Program-made: the position numbers and the translations under genes
In this document: positions 45,012-54,561 of the stretch, piece after piece
Numbering within the stretch: the stretch's first letter is position 1
Layout: the number at the start of each line of letters is the position of its first letter
Source: Leptospira venezuelensis
Lineage (GTDB): Bacteria > Spirochaetota > Leptospiria > Leptospirales > Leptospiraceae
Assembly: GCF_002150035.1 (NCBI RefSeq)
Contig: NZ_NETS01000010.1
Coordinates: 1,674,001-1,738,000 of the forward strand
Direction of reading: 5' to 3'
DNA: 64,000 nt
The notes under the pieces: model-generated
Seen by the model: the letters and a program-made list of their open reading frames with translations, nothing else
The model's database searches: none
What the model was told of the DNA's origin: nothing

Positions 45012-48000
45012 ATGCAAAAATCCCTGGAAAAGTTAGTCTATCACTGGATACAAAAAGATTGGGAGGCTTTCCAGTTCACTCAGGCCGAAGGAATGGATGG
45101 TATCTGGGCCTTGGATCTTTCGGACAGATCCAGCTTTTGGATCAATCCTAAATTTCGATCTATTCTAGGACTTCCCAATCAAGACCAAAACCTTTCTCCG
45201 CTTTCTTGGAAAGATCTTTTTTCTAAAAACGATTATGAACTCATCGATCGTCAGTTGGAAAGAACTTCTGAATCGGCATCTATATCCATTTGCTACAAAA
45301 CTCTTCTAGGCAACGAAATAGAGACAGATACTAAAATTATCATTCTTGGAGATCAATCCGGAGATCGTATTTGTATCGGCGGGGTCACGGTCTTGAAAGG
45401 ATCGGAACTGAATTTGATGAAAAAGGAATTAGATTTCCTTTCGGTGATCAATGCCTTGCCAGACATGATTGGTTACTGGGATTCCAATCTGATTAATCGG
45501 CTGGCAAACGATGCGTATCAAAAATGGTTCGGAATAGATTCCAAAAAAATAGTCGGCTTACATATGAAGGCTGTTTTGGGTGAGGAATTATTTAAATTAA
45601 ATTATCCTCATGTTGAAAAGGTTCTAAAAGGGGAGCCACAATTATTCGAAAGAAAGATCCCCTCTGCCGATGGGAAAAGTTTCCGCTATTCTTTAGCCAA
45701 ATATTTACCTGATATTCGAGAAGGTAAGGTCGTCGGTTTTTCAGTTATCGTAAACGATATTTCCCAGATCAAGATTGCGGAAGCTGCCAATTTGAAATTG
45801 GCGAGGATTGTGGAAGCTTCGGACGATGCAATTATCGGAAAGGATCTGGATGGAACAATTAACTCCTGGAATAGAGGCGCGGAAAAGATCTTCGGTTATA
45901 ATGCTAACGAGATTTTGGGATCGAATTATGAAAGTCTACTTTCAAAAGATTCAAAAGATTCTGAATTAAAAATCAATCAAAGGATGATCGCGGAAAAAGA
46001 GACTATTCGTTTTGAGTCTGTCCGCAAAGACAAAAAAGGACATTGGAAAGAAATGTTTATTACACTTTCTCCTATGTTCGATTCTTCCGGCAAGCTGACT
46101 GGATCCGCAGAGATTGCGAGGGATATTGGTGAAAGAAAAAGAATGGAAAGTTCTTTTAAGAGCGCCTTCGAATATTCAGCAATCGGAATGGCAATTTTGG
46201 ATCCGGAAGGTAAATGGATCCAGGTAAATGGAAACTTAATCAAACTGTTTGGTTACAATTGGGAAGAATTATCTAAACTGACATTTAAAGATATTACTTA
46301 TCCGGAGGATCTTGGAAAGGATCTGCAGTTAGTATCTGAAACCTTGGAAGGAAAAAGATCCGGTTATCATTTAGAAAAACGTTATGTTAAGAAAAATGGA
46401 GAGGTAGTTTGGGTTCTTCTCTCGGTAGCTTTGGTTCGAGATGCAGAAGGGAAACCAAACCATTTCATTTCCCAGATCATGGATATCGATCAATTTAAAA
46501 AAACCGAGGAACAACTTATTCACGCTAAGGAGCTATTAGAACAGACTAGTAAATTGGTCAGAATCGGCGGATGGGATATGGATCTTAAGCGGAATGTCGG
46601 ATCTTGGTCTTCCGTTACCAAGGAAATGCACGAGGTGCCTCCTGACTTTGTCCCTAATATCGAAGAAGGTTTAAAATTTGTTAAAGAAGGGGAAAGTAGG
46701 GAAAAAATTACCGAGGCCGTTAAGCAACTTTTAGAAAAAGGTATTCCATACGATTTAGAAATGGAGATCGTCACTGCTAAAGGAAATGAACTTTGGGTCA
46801 GGACAGTGGGGAGTGCCGATTTTGAAAATGGTGAGTGTGTTCGAATATTCGGAGCCTTATACGATATAGACAAAAGAAAGAAAGCGGAGCTTGAAGCAAT
46901 CAAAGAAAGATCAAGACTTTCTGCATTCGTTGAACATGCGCCTGCTGCTGTTGCAATGTTTGATGCAGAGATCAAGTATGTTGCAGTTAGCGAAAGATGG
47001 TTAGTCGAGTATCACTTGTCTGGTAAAAATATAATTGGTCTCTCCCATTATGACGTATTTCCTAATATTTCTCAAGAATGGAAGGACATACACCAAAGAT
47101 GTTTATCCGGAGAAGTTTCAAAAAATGATGAGGATATCTGGAGACCTGAAGGTTGGGATCATGATCAATACCTTCGATGGGAAGTAAGACCTTGGTATCA
47201 ATTGGATGGTTCTATAGGCGGAATAATGATGTTTACCCAAGACATCACTGAAAGTTGTCTTCAGAGAGAAGAATTAAAAAAAGCGAAAATAGCCGCTGAA
47301 CAAGCAAATAAAGCTAAATCAGATTTCTTGGCAAATATGAGCCATGAGATCCGGACACCTCTGAATGGGATTATCGGGTTCTCAGACCTTTTACTTAGGA
47401 CATCCATGGATGCTACTCAGCATCAGTATATGATGACTGTATTTCAATCTGCCGAATCGTTACTCGATATTATTAATGATATATTAGATTTTTCAAAAAT
47501 TGAAGCCGGAAAGTTAGAACTTTCCTACGAAAAGACTAACCTTTTAGAAGTTTGCAGTCAAATTGTGAATACAATCAAATTCCAGGCTCAGAAAAAGGGA
47601 TTAGAATTGATTGTTAATGTAGCCTGGGATGTACCTAGATTCGTAAGAGTGGATAATGTCAGGCTTAGACAAGTTCTAGTAAATTTATTTAGTAACTCGG
47701 TAAAATTTACTGAGGAAGGTGCGATTGTATTAAAGATAGAACTTCTTAACAGAACATCAGAAACGGAGGGAGAGTTCAGATTCTCCGTTAGAGATACAGG
47801 TATTGGTATTGCGCCCGAAGCAAGAGACAAAATATTCGAAGCTTTCACTCAGGGGGATGTTTCTACAACTCGTAAATTCGGAGGTACCGGGCTAGGGCTC
47901 GCCATCTCTAATAAACTTTTGTCGATGATGGGAAGTAAACTTCAGTTAAAAAGCGAATTGGGAAAAGGAAGTACATTCTATTTCGATCTAAAGTTGAATA

Positions 48001-48851
48001 TTTCAGAAATATTAGGAGAAGATTGGATTAGACTTCGCTCAATCAAAAAGGTCTTGGTAGCAGATAAAAATCGAGAGAACATAAAGTTGATCGGTGACAT
48101 GCTATCTAAACAAAATATTCCTGCAGATTTCTCTCAAAACGAAGAGGAAGTGTTACAAGTATTGTCGAGCGGTAATAGATACGATATGATCCTAATGGAA
48201 TGTGATAAGCCAGAAGGTGAATGTTTAGAATTGGTCAGAAAGGTAAGGGAAGATTTAAAGATAAGAAGTGAAGACCAACCGATCGCGTTGATTGTAGATC
48301 CTGGAGAAGGTGAATTACTCTTGGAAAAGTCGGGAAAATTAGGAATCCAAGAAGTAATCTCTAAGCCGATTCATATGCAGAAATTATTTGATATTCTCGC
48401 TAAAAATCAGATTTTAAGAGAGCCTTTTGTTTTTCCTTTAAACGGTAGGGACCAGGAGGGAGTTCCTAGAATTGAAAAAACTGCAACCGTTTTGATCGCA
48501 GAGGATAATTCTGTAAATATGATGCTCGCAAAAAGTATCGTTAAAAAGATCCTTCCAAAAGCAAAATGTGTTGAGGCCCAGACTGGAAGTGAAGCAGTAG
48601 ATAAGTATAAAGAAATTAACCCGGACTTGATATTCATGGATATCCAGATGCCTGAGATGAATGGATACGAAGCTACAAAAGCAATACGCGTTTTGGAAAA
48701 AGATGGCATTAGAGTCCCTATTATTGCTGTGACCGCAGGTATCGTTTCCGGCGAAAGAGAAAGATGTTTAGAAGCCGGCATGGATGATTATATTAGTAAA
48801 CCTGCAATAAAAGCTGATTTTGCTCGGATTATCTTCCGCTGGATGAGTTGA
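45012..48851 (+). CDS. Six-PAS hybrid sensor histidine kinase with two receiver domains
   Basis: This is a 1279-residue cytoplasmic hybrid kinase with no membrane helix. By eye it has six PAS-like segments over residues ~15-760 (one starts ARIVEASDDAIIGKDLDG near 265), then HisKA with His778 in ANMSHEIRTPLNG, HATPase motifs FSNSVKFTEEG, DTGIGI and GTGLGLAI, and two receivers. The first receiver (~1014-1135) has Glu1063 where the phospho-accepting Asp should be (MILMECDKPEG) but keeps the lysine in ISKPIHM. The second (~1160-1278) has Asp1210 (IFMDIQMPEM) and is complete. No output domain or adjacent response regulator is seen; phosphate would pass to a separate Hpt protein. The signal is unknown. 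Confidence 0.93.
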   Translation: MQKSLEKLVYHWIQKDWEAFQFTQAEGMDGIWALDLSDRSSFWINPKFRSILGLPNQDQNLSPLSWKDLFSKNDYELIDRQLERTSESASISICYKTLLGNEIETDTKIIILGDQSGDRICIGGVTVLKGSELNLMKKELDFLSVINALPDMIGYWDSNLINRLANDAYQKWFGIDSKKIVGLHMKAVLGEELFKLNYPHVEKVLKGEPQLFERKIPSADGKSFRYSLAKYLPDIREGKVVGFSVIVNDISQIKIAEAANLKLARIVEASDDAIIGKDLDGTINSWNRGAEKIFGYNANEILGSNYESLLSKDSKDSELKINQRMIAEKETIRFESVRKDKKGHWKEMFITLSPMFDSSGKLTGSAEIARDIGERKRMESSFKSAFEYSAIGMAILDPEGKWIQVNGNLIKLFGYNWEELSKLTFKDITYPEDLGKDLQLVSETLEGKRSGYHLEKRYVKKNGEVVWVLLSVALVRDAEGKPNHFISQIMDIDQFKKTEEQLIHAKELLEQTSKLVRIGGWDMDLKRNVGSWSSVTKEMHEVPPDFVPNIEEGLKFVKEGESREKITEAVKQLLEKGIPYDLEMEIVTAKGNELWVRTVGSADFENGECVRIFGALYDIDKRKKAELEAIKERSRLSAFVEHAPAAVAMFDAEIKYVAVSERWLVEYHLSGKNIIGLSHYDVFPNISQEWKDIHQRCLSGEVSKNDEDIWRPEGWDHDQYLRWEVRPWYQLDGSIGGIMMFTQDITESCLQREELKKAKIAAEQANKAKSDFLANMSHEIRTPLNGIIGFSDLLLRTSMDATQHQYMMTVFQSAESLLDIINDILDFSKIEAGKLELSYEKTNLLEVCSQIVNTIKFQAQKKGLELIVNVAWDVPRFVRVDNVRLRQVLVNLFSNSVKFTEEGAIVLKIELLNRTSETEGEFRFSVRDTGIGIAPEARDKIFEAFTQGDVSTTRKFGGTGLGLAISNKLLSMMGSKLQLKSELGKGSTFYFDLKLNISEILGEDWIRLRSIKKVLVADKNRENIKLIGDMLSKQNIPADFSQNEEEVLQVLSSGNRYDMILMECDKPEGECLELVRKVREDLKIRSEDQPIALIVDPGEGELLLEKSGKLGIQEVISKPIHMQKLFDILAKNQILREPFVFPLNGRDQEGVPRIEKTATVLIAEDNSVNMMLAKSIVKKILPKAKCVEAQTGSEAVDKYKEINPDLIFMDIQMPEMNGYEATKAIRVLEKDGIRVPIIAVTAGIVSGERERCLEAGMDDYISKPAIKADFARIIFRWMS

Positions 48852-48857
48852 TTGTGC

Positions 48858-50021
48858 TTAAATTATTTTGATCTTTTGCCAATAAGTCCAAGATCTTAAG
48901 ACCCATTCCATAGGACCTAAAGAAAGTTTACTTTTCCAAAGTAGAGACACTATTCCAAAGAAAATCCAAATAGGAACGGTTAATAATAGAACGATATAAC
49001 TGCCTATCTGGTCGAAATATCCCAAACCCCAGCCACAAAAGATCCATGTGCAAACCAAGGATTCTCCTAAATAACAGGTAAGAGAAAGTTTTCCCATTGT
49101 TTCGAACCAAATCCGATCAGCAAAACTTTTCCCTGAGTTATAATAATTTCCGAGCAAATATACATAACAAAATGTGAGAGCAGGTGCACTGAAAGTGTCA
49201 ATGATTGCATATAGAATTTTCAAGAATACACTTGGATTTTCTGGAAGAATATGACGAGAATGTAATGTATAAACTAAATTTCCTAAAATTCCCAGGACTA
49301 ACATCCAAGGGAAAAGTTTTTTAAATCCAGGGTTTATACTTTCCCAATCCGTAAAGATGGAATTCTTAGCTGCGTAAAAACCTAAGCAGAACATTGAGAA
49401 TACTGTAGGCCACTGGTAAAATACTAAAAATGGAATAGAGAGAATAGTATCCTTGGTTCTCTGCACATTACTTTCCCAGAATCCGCCTAAATATGCTTTT
49501 CTACTTTCCGCTAACAGACGGGGGAGATTTGCTTCTAACTGGGATTTAAGTTCTATTTCTGCGAAACTCATGCCTATTCTACAAAACACAGCGATCATAA
49601 TACAAAATAGAGAAAGTTTTAATATTAAAGAAGAAGATCTGTTTCTCAAAAACCAGAGTAATGACCCTAAAATTGCATAAGAAAGTAGAATGTCTCCAAT
49701 GAATAAGAAAATTCCATGAAGAAATCCTAATATTCCTAAACCCAAAATTCTTCTGAAATACCTGGCTCTTGAACTTGTTTCTGGATTATTCTCTAATTGG
49801 ATAAAAAAGCCATAACCGAATAAGAACGAGAATAATACATAAAATTTGGACTCAAAGAAGAATGCTACAATCCAAGAACCGATAGAATCCAGAAGAGTCG
49901 AATTTTCTCCTAAAGAAGCAACCAAATACATTGGTTTGGAAAAATAGGGTAGGTTAACTGCAAGTATTCCTAAAAGTGCAAATCCTCTTAAAAAGTCGAT
50001 AAACCCAATCCTATCTCTCAT
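48858..50021 (-). CDS. DUF418 multi-pass membrane protein
   Basis: The 387-residue protein opens with RIGFIDFLRGFALLGILAVN, the DUF418 signature, has ~10 helices, FSFLFGYGFFIQLE near residue 65, and a C-terminal block with MGKLSLTCYLGESLVCTW and GPMEWVLRSWTYW. The family is related in fold to acyltransferase-3 proteins, but no catalytic role is proven. It converges with the kinase six bases away and follows the MFS gene by nine bases, probably in one transcript. Confidence 0.85.
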   Translation of the reverse strand: MRDRIGFIDFLRGFALLGILAVNLPYFSKPMYLVASLGENSTLLDSIGSWIVAFFFESKFYVLFSFLFGYGFFIQLENNPETSSRARYFRRILGLGILGFLHGIFLFIGDILLSYAILGSLLWFLRNRSSSLILKLSLFCIMIAVFCRIGMSFAEIELKSQLEANLPRLLAESRKAYLGGFWESNVQRTKDTILSIPFLVFYQWPTVFSMFCLGFYAAKNSIFTDWESINPGFKKLFPWMLVLGILGNLVYTLHSRHILPENPSVFLKILYAIIDTFSAPALTFCYVYLLGNYYNSGKSFADRIWFETMGKLSLTCYLGESLVCTWIFCGWGLGYFDQIGSYIVLLLTVPIWIFFGIVSLLWKSKLSLGPMEWVLRSWTYWQKIKII

Positions 50022-50030
50022 ATTTATCTC

Positions 50031-51359
50031 CTAATGTTTGGGTTTCCATTTCCAGGTAAATGCAAGTAGGATTATAGCCAGGATTGCAGAAAAAAATATT
50101 ATAAATATAGAATATTCCCAGCGGAACCAAGAATATGAACTCATCCATCCTAATCCTTTAGAAAGTGCTGTTCTTCCTAAATACCCGAATAACCCAATAA
50201 ATCCTGCTGCTGTCCCGACAGCCTTTTTAGAAGTAAAATCTAATCCTGCGACTCCGAGCAACATAACCGGTGGATAAATGAAAAACCCGACTACACCAAA
50301 TAAAGTAAGATCCGCCCATAAATATCCAGAAGGAATAAGTAATATTCCGAATAACGCGAATAAGATCGGGACCATACAAATTAAACTGACTAATCCTCTT
50401 TTTCCTCCTACCTTGTCAGAATACCAACCAACAAGTAAAGTGGAACCTATCCCTGCGAATTCATAGATAAGAGTGCTGATCCCTCCTTTTTCCAAGCTCG
50501 CCCCCTTAGCAAATTTTAGATAAGAAGGTCCCCAATCCGTAAGACTATACCTTACTATGTACACAAAAAAGTTCGCTATTGCAAAGACCCAAATATATTT
50601 ATTTAAAAGTACCAAATCTATAAAAATTTCCTTAAAGCTAAGCTCTCTTTCTGATTCAGAAACCTTTTTAGAGTCGGTTTCAGTTCCGGAATATTCTTCG
50701 ATGGAAGGAAGTCCAACAGACTGGGGGGTATCTAATAATCTGAAATATAAATAGATAGCAGTTAGGAAAGAAAGAGCAGCGGGAATATAAAAAGCATTTC
50801 TCCATCCGAACCAAGAGGCACTATAAGCCGCGATTACTCCAACGAGTCCGCCTCCTACATTATGGGCGATATTCCAGACCGCAAATTTTTCTCCCCTTTC
50901 TTTAACGGAGAACCAATGTCCTAAAGATCTACCGCAAGGAGGCCACCCCATTCCTTGGAATAAACCATTTAGTCCCCATAAAATCAAATGAGTTTGGTAA
51001 TCTGAAGATGCGCCAAAACATATATTACAAATCCCTGTTAGAACAAGACCTAATGGCATAAATATTTTTGGATTACTTCTATCCGATAAAGCCCCCATTA
51101 GAAATTTTCCAATACCATAAGAGATTGCTGTGATTGCTAGAATGTTTCCGATCTGCTCTTGGGAATAGGAGAGTGCCTGGCCAATCTCCTTCGAAACCAC
51201 TGGAAAATTGTTACGGACAGTGTAAAAGACAGAATATCCTAGGAATGTGGCTTCTAAAATTCTCCAACGAAACTTTGGATATAAAGTTTGGACTTCCGAC
51301 TTCGGACGTAATGGTTTAGAAGGACTCGGTAGAATCCAAGAAAATAGACCGTTTCTCAT
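50031..51359 (-). CDS. MFS transporter, organophosphate:phosphate antiporter (GlpT/UhpT/UhpC) type
   Basis: The 442-residue protein has 12 helices. The OPA-family signature is clear: YSVFYTVRNNFPVVSKEIG in helix 1, LWGLNGLFQGMGWPPCGRSL, and WFSVKERGEKFAVWNIAHNV. Arginines in helix 1 (TVRNN) and in the R-S-L segment fit the phosphate-binding pair of GlpT. The central loop is ~50 residues longer on the cytoplasmic side. Likely imports glycerol-3-phosphate or a sugar phosphate; a UhpC-like sensor role cannot be excluded, though no uhpAB is adjacent. Confidence 0.88.
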   Translation of the reverse strand: MRNGLFSWILPSPSKPLRPKSEVQTLYPKFRWRILEATFLGYSVFYTVRNNFPVVSKEIGQALSYSQEQIGNILAITAISYGIGKFLMGALSDRSNPKIFMPLGLVLTGICNICFGASSDYQTHLILWGLNGLFQGMGWPPCGRSLGHWFSVKERGEKFAVWNIAHNVGGGLVGVIAAYSASWFGWRNAFYIPAALSFLTAIYLYFRLLDTPQSVGLPSIEEYSGTETDSKKVSESERELSFKEIFIDLVLLNKYIWVFAIANFFVYIVRYSLTDWGPSYLKFAKGASLEKGGISTLIYEFAGIGSTLLVGWYSDKVGGKRGLVSLICMVPILFALFGILLIPSGYLWADLTLFGVVGFFIYPPVMLLGVAGLDFTSKKAVGTAAGFIGLFGYLGRTALSKGLGWMSSYSWFRWEYSIFIIFFSAILAIILLAFTWKWKPKH

Positions 51360-51408
51360 CGATCAGGAAGAATGATCGTATATTGTCGGCCGCACAAGTA
51401 GAATTTGA

Positions 51409-52329
51409 TTAAAAATGTCTAAATCCAGATTCTTTAGGAGAGTAAGTTTTTCCCTCGTAAGAATATCTGACTTGAGGGGATTCACCGTCCCTCAAGGCAA
51501 AAACGGTTCCGATTTTTCGGATAGAGATCCCTTCCCACGAAGAAGGTAATTCGTCTGGTGATAAAAATAAAAGTTCTAATTCTTCCCCCGAGGTTAAAAC
51601 TCCTTCTATCCCGATCGCTTCTTTTATTCCGTTTTCGAAAGGAAGTTTGTCTAGATCTAATTCTATTTTGACACCTGAAGATTTTGCCAATTTGAATACA
51701 TCTTGTTTGAGTCCATCGGTAAGATCCATTCCTGCATGTATTTGGTTTTTTGAATATAAAGAACGGCTTAAGTTCAGCCTTGATTTTGGTCTTAAATGTC
51801 TGTCTAGAGCTATCTTTTTTACATCCGGAGAAAGAGAAATATGCGCTCCTTCTAATATTTTATAACCTAAAAGAGAAGCGCCTATATGACCGCTTAAATA
51901 TACATTGTCCCCCGGTTTTCCGCCTTTTCTATCTACAGGAGAATCTGATTTTCCTAGTAGGGTTAAAGTTAAGTTTAACTCTTGTGTTCTGTAAGTGTCA
52001 CCACCGCAGAGTTCTATCTTGTAAGAATTTAATGCTTTCTTAAATGAGTCGATAAATGGTTCTAAAAATTCTTTTCGATTGCATGAAGGAGAAAGCCCAA
52101 AATTGAAAAATGCTTTTTGAGGTGTTCCGTTAGCTGCTGCTATATCGGACACGTTCACTTCTACCAACTTATTTGCCAAATCTTCAGGACGACTCCAGTC
52201 CAGTCTGAAATGAGTTCCTTCTACAATCGTATCAGTCGTGATTAAGTTTCCTTCTTTATCCGAATAACAGTCGTTTTCCTGTTCTTTTCCGGGAGGGTAT
52301 AAAGAGGAGATGAGTTCTTCTTCGTTCAA
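51409..52329 (-). CDS. thiL: Thiamine-monophosphate kinase
   Basis: ThiL phosphorylates thiamine monophosphate to the active diphosphate. The 306-residue protein has the metal- and ATP-binding sites of the PurM-like fold: TTDTIVEGTHFR, VNVSDIAAANGTPQKAF, LCGGDTYRT and GMDLTDGLKQD. The start is TTG at 52327-52329, with GGAAA a few bases upstream and no nearby ATG. It is divergent from the YceI-like gene with a 58-base gap. It is slightly shorter than E. coli ThiL but has all motifs. Confidence 0.93.
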   Translation of the reverse strand: MNEEELISSLYPPGKEQENDCYSDKEGNLITTDTIVEGTHFRLDWSRPEDLANKLVEVNVSDIAAANGTPQKAFFNFGLSPSCNRKEFLEPFIDSFKKALNSYKIELCGGDTYRTQELNLTLTLLGKSDSPVDRKGGKPGDNVYLSGHIGASLLGYKILEGAHISLSPDVKKIALDRHLRPKSRLNLSRSLYSKNQIHAGMDLTDGLKQDVFKLAKSSGVKIELDLDKLPFENGIKEAIGIEGVLTSGEELELLFLSPDELPSSWEGISIRKIGTVFALRDGESPQVRYSYEGKTYSPKESGFRHF

Positions 52330-52352
52330 ATGTTTTCCAATGTCTAAAAATC

Positions 52353-52381
52353 TTGACTTTGTTTTATTTCAACCCTAGTAT
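52353..52381 (+). promoter_or_regulatory. Promoter of the YceI-like gene (possibly leaderless)
   Basis: TTGACT (52353-52358) and TAGTAT (52376-52381) are exactly 17 bases apart. The ATG at 52388 starts six bases after the -10 box, at the expected transcription start. No ribosome site fits in between, so a leaderless mRNA is likely. Confidence 0.55.
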
Positions 52382-52387
52382 AAGGCC

Positions 52388-53032
52388 ATGAAATCAAGTA
52401 TAAATTCTTTTTATCTATCCGCACTGATTTTTTCAGTATTCTCCCTTTCCGGAAGTTTGCAATTCAATTCGTTATCAGCAGAGGAGTCTTGCAAATATTC
52501 TATAAGCCAAGAAGCAACTGGTCTTGAATGGAAAGCTTTCAAATTCACCGAGAAAACTGGAGTGGGTGGTAAGTTTACTAAAGTAAACATTTCTGGAACG
52601 AAATCCGCAACTAAACTTCCGGATGCATTAAAGGGATTAAAATTCTCTATCGATCCTTTAGACCTGGATAGCGGAAATGCAGAAAGAGATCCCAAGATCA
52701 AGGGAGCATTTTTCGGAAATTTGAAGAAGAATGGAAAGATAGAAGGATCAATATCTTCTGCAAAACTAGAAGCAGATGGGAAATCTGGAACCGGAGTGGT
52801 TAAACTTGTATGGAATGGGGTGAGTAAAGATGTTCCTTTACAGTTCACTTTAACTGGAGAAGTTTTAGAGGCAAAAGGTTCCTTGGATGTAAACAATTGG
52901 AATGCAGGTAAGGCTTTGACAGCATTAAACACAGTTTGCAGCGAATTACATAAGAGCAAAGACGGTAAATCTGTTCTTTGGCCAGATGTGGAAATTACAA
53001 TTAAATCTACTTTAAAGAAAGATTGTAAATAA
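52388..53032 (+). CDS. YceI-family exported protein
   Basis: The protein is 214 residues with a signal peptide (cleavage after about residue 31, LSAEES). The mature part is YceI-like: EWKAFKFTEKTGVGGKFTKV near the start, FSIDPLDLDSGNAERDPKIKG with the usual charged pair, and GTGVVKLVWNGVSKDVPLQF. YceI proteins are lipocalin-like barrels that bind isoprenoids. Two cysteines remain in the mature chain (near the N-terminus and in NTVCSELHK), possibly a disulfide. It stands alone between a strong promoter and a terminator hairpin. Confidence 0.85.
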   Translation: MKSSINSFYLSALIFSVFSLSGSLQFNSLSAEESCKYSISQEATGLEWKAFKFTEKTGVGGKFTKVNISGTKSATKLPDALKGLKFSIDPLDLDSGNAERDPKIKGAFFGNLKKNGKIEGSISSAKLEADGKSGTGVVKLVWNGVSKDVPLQFTLTGEVLEAKGSLDVNNWNAGKALTALNTVCSELHKSKDGKSVLWPDVEITIKSTLKKDCK

Positions 53033-53042
53033 AATTCAAAAA

Positions 53043-53069
53043 GCGGAGAGAGTATATGGCTTTCTCCGC
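53043..53069 (+). terminator. Probable terminator after the YceI gene
   Basis: GCGGAGA (53043-53049) pairs with TCTCCGC (53063-53069) over 7 bp with a 13-base loop, 10 bases after the stop. It is followed by an A/T-rich tract but no pure T run. It sits between convergent genes and may serve both. Confidence 0.5.
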
Positions 53070-53101
53070 ATTCTATTAGAAATTTAAGATATTCTTAATT
53101 T

Positions 53102-53770
53102 TCAGCCGCCCCCACCGGAACTGGAACTTGGAACATAGCAAATACAAAGAACTTTATGATACTGGCTGCAAGTTGGCGATTGTGAGGCAAACCAATTTGA
53201 CTGAGTTACGATAGTCGGATCTAGGACCGATCCTATCGTAGAGCTATTGTCCGTGCCGTCGGAACAGGACGCTCCATAGTTTCCATTTCCATCCGAGAAA
53301 CTCCAGTAACGTCCCCCTTCGATACCAGCACTAGTCAGGCTAGCCTTTAAATCGTATGCAAATAGTGTGGACATTTCTTGAGACACAAGTGTGCCATTTG
53401 GTCCTCGGACTGAAACTCCGTTATAAGGAATAGTCGAATACAAAGAATTTAAATTATTTGCAGGAACTAAAGTTGTGGATACAAGAGGAGCCACACTTTG
53501 GCATTTGAAATCGATAATAGATGCTAATAATCTGTCTCGGCTACATATTTGTTGCAAACTTGCATCCAATGCGCCGGCACCTAAAATCGATAAATTTCCT
53601 TGGTAAGAAGTTATAGTAGAATAAATGTAAATTCCTTCTGGAGCTGTGAAAAGTGATAAGATTAGTCCTTCTGTGCTACAACTTCTATCTTTATCAGAAC
53701 ATGTTTTTTCTGTAATACAGGATTGTATAAAGAAGGCGAATAATAAGGGTATAAATAAACGATTCAGCAT
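53102..53770 (-). CDS. DUF1554 lipoprotein, array copy A
   Basis: The protein is 222 residues from the ATG at 53768-53770, which has AGGAA seven to eight bases upstream; an open extension to 53803 is unlikely. Lipobox FFIQSC, then ITEKTCSDKDRSC, then the DUF1554 domain: EGIYIYSTITSYQGNLSILG, DASLQQICSRDRLLASII, SVRGPNGTLV, YWSFSDGNGNYGASC, and CSQYHKVLCICY at the C-terminus. A GGGG tail precedes the stop. It is the last copy of the tandem array. Surface or periplasmic location is inferred from lipidation; binding partner unknown. Confidence 0.88.
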   Translation of the reverse strand: MLNRLFIPLLFAFFIQSCITEKTCSDKDRSCSTEGLILSLFTAPEGIYIYSTITSYQGNLSILGAGALDASLQQICSRDRLLASIIDFKCQSVAPLVSTTLVPANNLNSLYSTIPYNGVSVRGPNGTLVSQEMSTLFAYDLKASLTSAGIEGGRYWSFSDGNGNYGASCSDGTDNSSTIGSVLDPTIVTQSNWFASQSPTCSQYHKVLCICYVPSSSSGGGG

Positions 53771-53829
53771 AAATCTGTTCCTAGATAAACGGTGAATATT
53801 CAAAATATATTATAAATTACAAATGTTTT

Positions 53830-54516
53830 TCAGCCACCTCCACCAGAATTGTTTGGCCTATAACAAATACAAAATACTTTATATGCTTGGTCGCAGTTTG
53901 CAGCTTGTACATTATTCCAGGTTCCAGCCGCTGAAAAGAGTGGACTTCCTATATATCCTGTGGAAGCGGAAGTATTATCGTCTCCGTCATTACAGGTAAC
54001 CCCAGCGGCATAATTTCCATTCCCATCTCCGTAGGTCCAAAATTCGGTGGTACCTAAACCTGCAGCTTCCATAGTTATATGTAGATCCAGGGTGAAAAAA
54101 GAAGCCAAATCATCTGCCAGTATAAGACCTGTAGGTCCTCCTCTCATTGGAAGATTCGTCGGAATATCAGAATAGAAAGATGCTAAATTATTAGCAGATG
54201 TAAGGCTTGTAGATACTAAAGGAGCAACATTTTGGCATCCAGTATCAAGTACAGAAGCAAAAATTCGTTCTTGTTTGCAGATCGTTTGAAGGCTGGCATC
54301 CAAAGTGCCCGAACCTAAAAGTGCTAAGTTTCCTGCATAAGTCGGAATAGAAGAATATACATAGATCCCGGACGGAGCAGAAAACAGACTAAGTAAATTT
54401 TCCATAAGACTACAAGACCTGTCGTGATCGGAACAGGTTTTTGTACTCATACAAGTTTGAGTTAAAAATCCTAAAAACAATATTAAAAAAATTCGTTGTC
54501 TCATTATTTTTGCCAT
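53830..54516 (-). CDS. DUF1554 lipoprotein, array copy B
   Basis: The protein is 228 residues (224 from the ATG at 54502-54504, equally possible). Lipobox FLTQTC, then MSTKTCSDHDRSC. The domain has SGIYVYSSIPTYAGNLALLG, DASLQTICKQERIFASVL, LPMRGGPTGLILADD, FWTYGDGNGNYAAGVTC and CDQAYKVFCICY, then a short linker and GGGG. It is the closest in layout to copies A and C. A 26- to 59-base gap separates it from copy A, so transcripts may run through. Confidence 0.88.
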   Translation of the reverse strand: MAKIMRQRIFLILFLGFLTQTCMSTKTCSDHDRSCSLMENLLSLFSAPSGIYVYSSIPTYAGNLALLGSGTLDASLQTICKQERIFASVLDTGCQNVAPLVSTSLTSANNLASFYSDIPTNLPMRGGPTGLILADDLASFFTLDLHITMEAAGLGTTEFWTYGDGNGNYAAGVTCNDGDDNTSASTGYIGSPLFSAAGTWNNVQAANCDQAYKVFCICYRPNNSGGGG

Positions 54517-54561
54517 ATCCTGGAAATGTTTGCGAGTTTATATTATGAATATATAAAGTTA

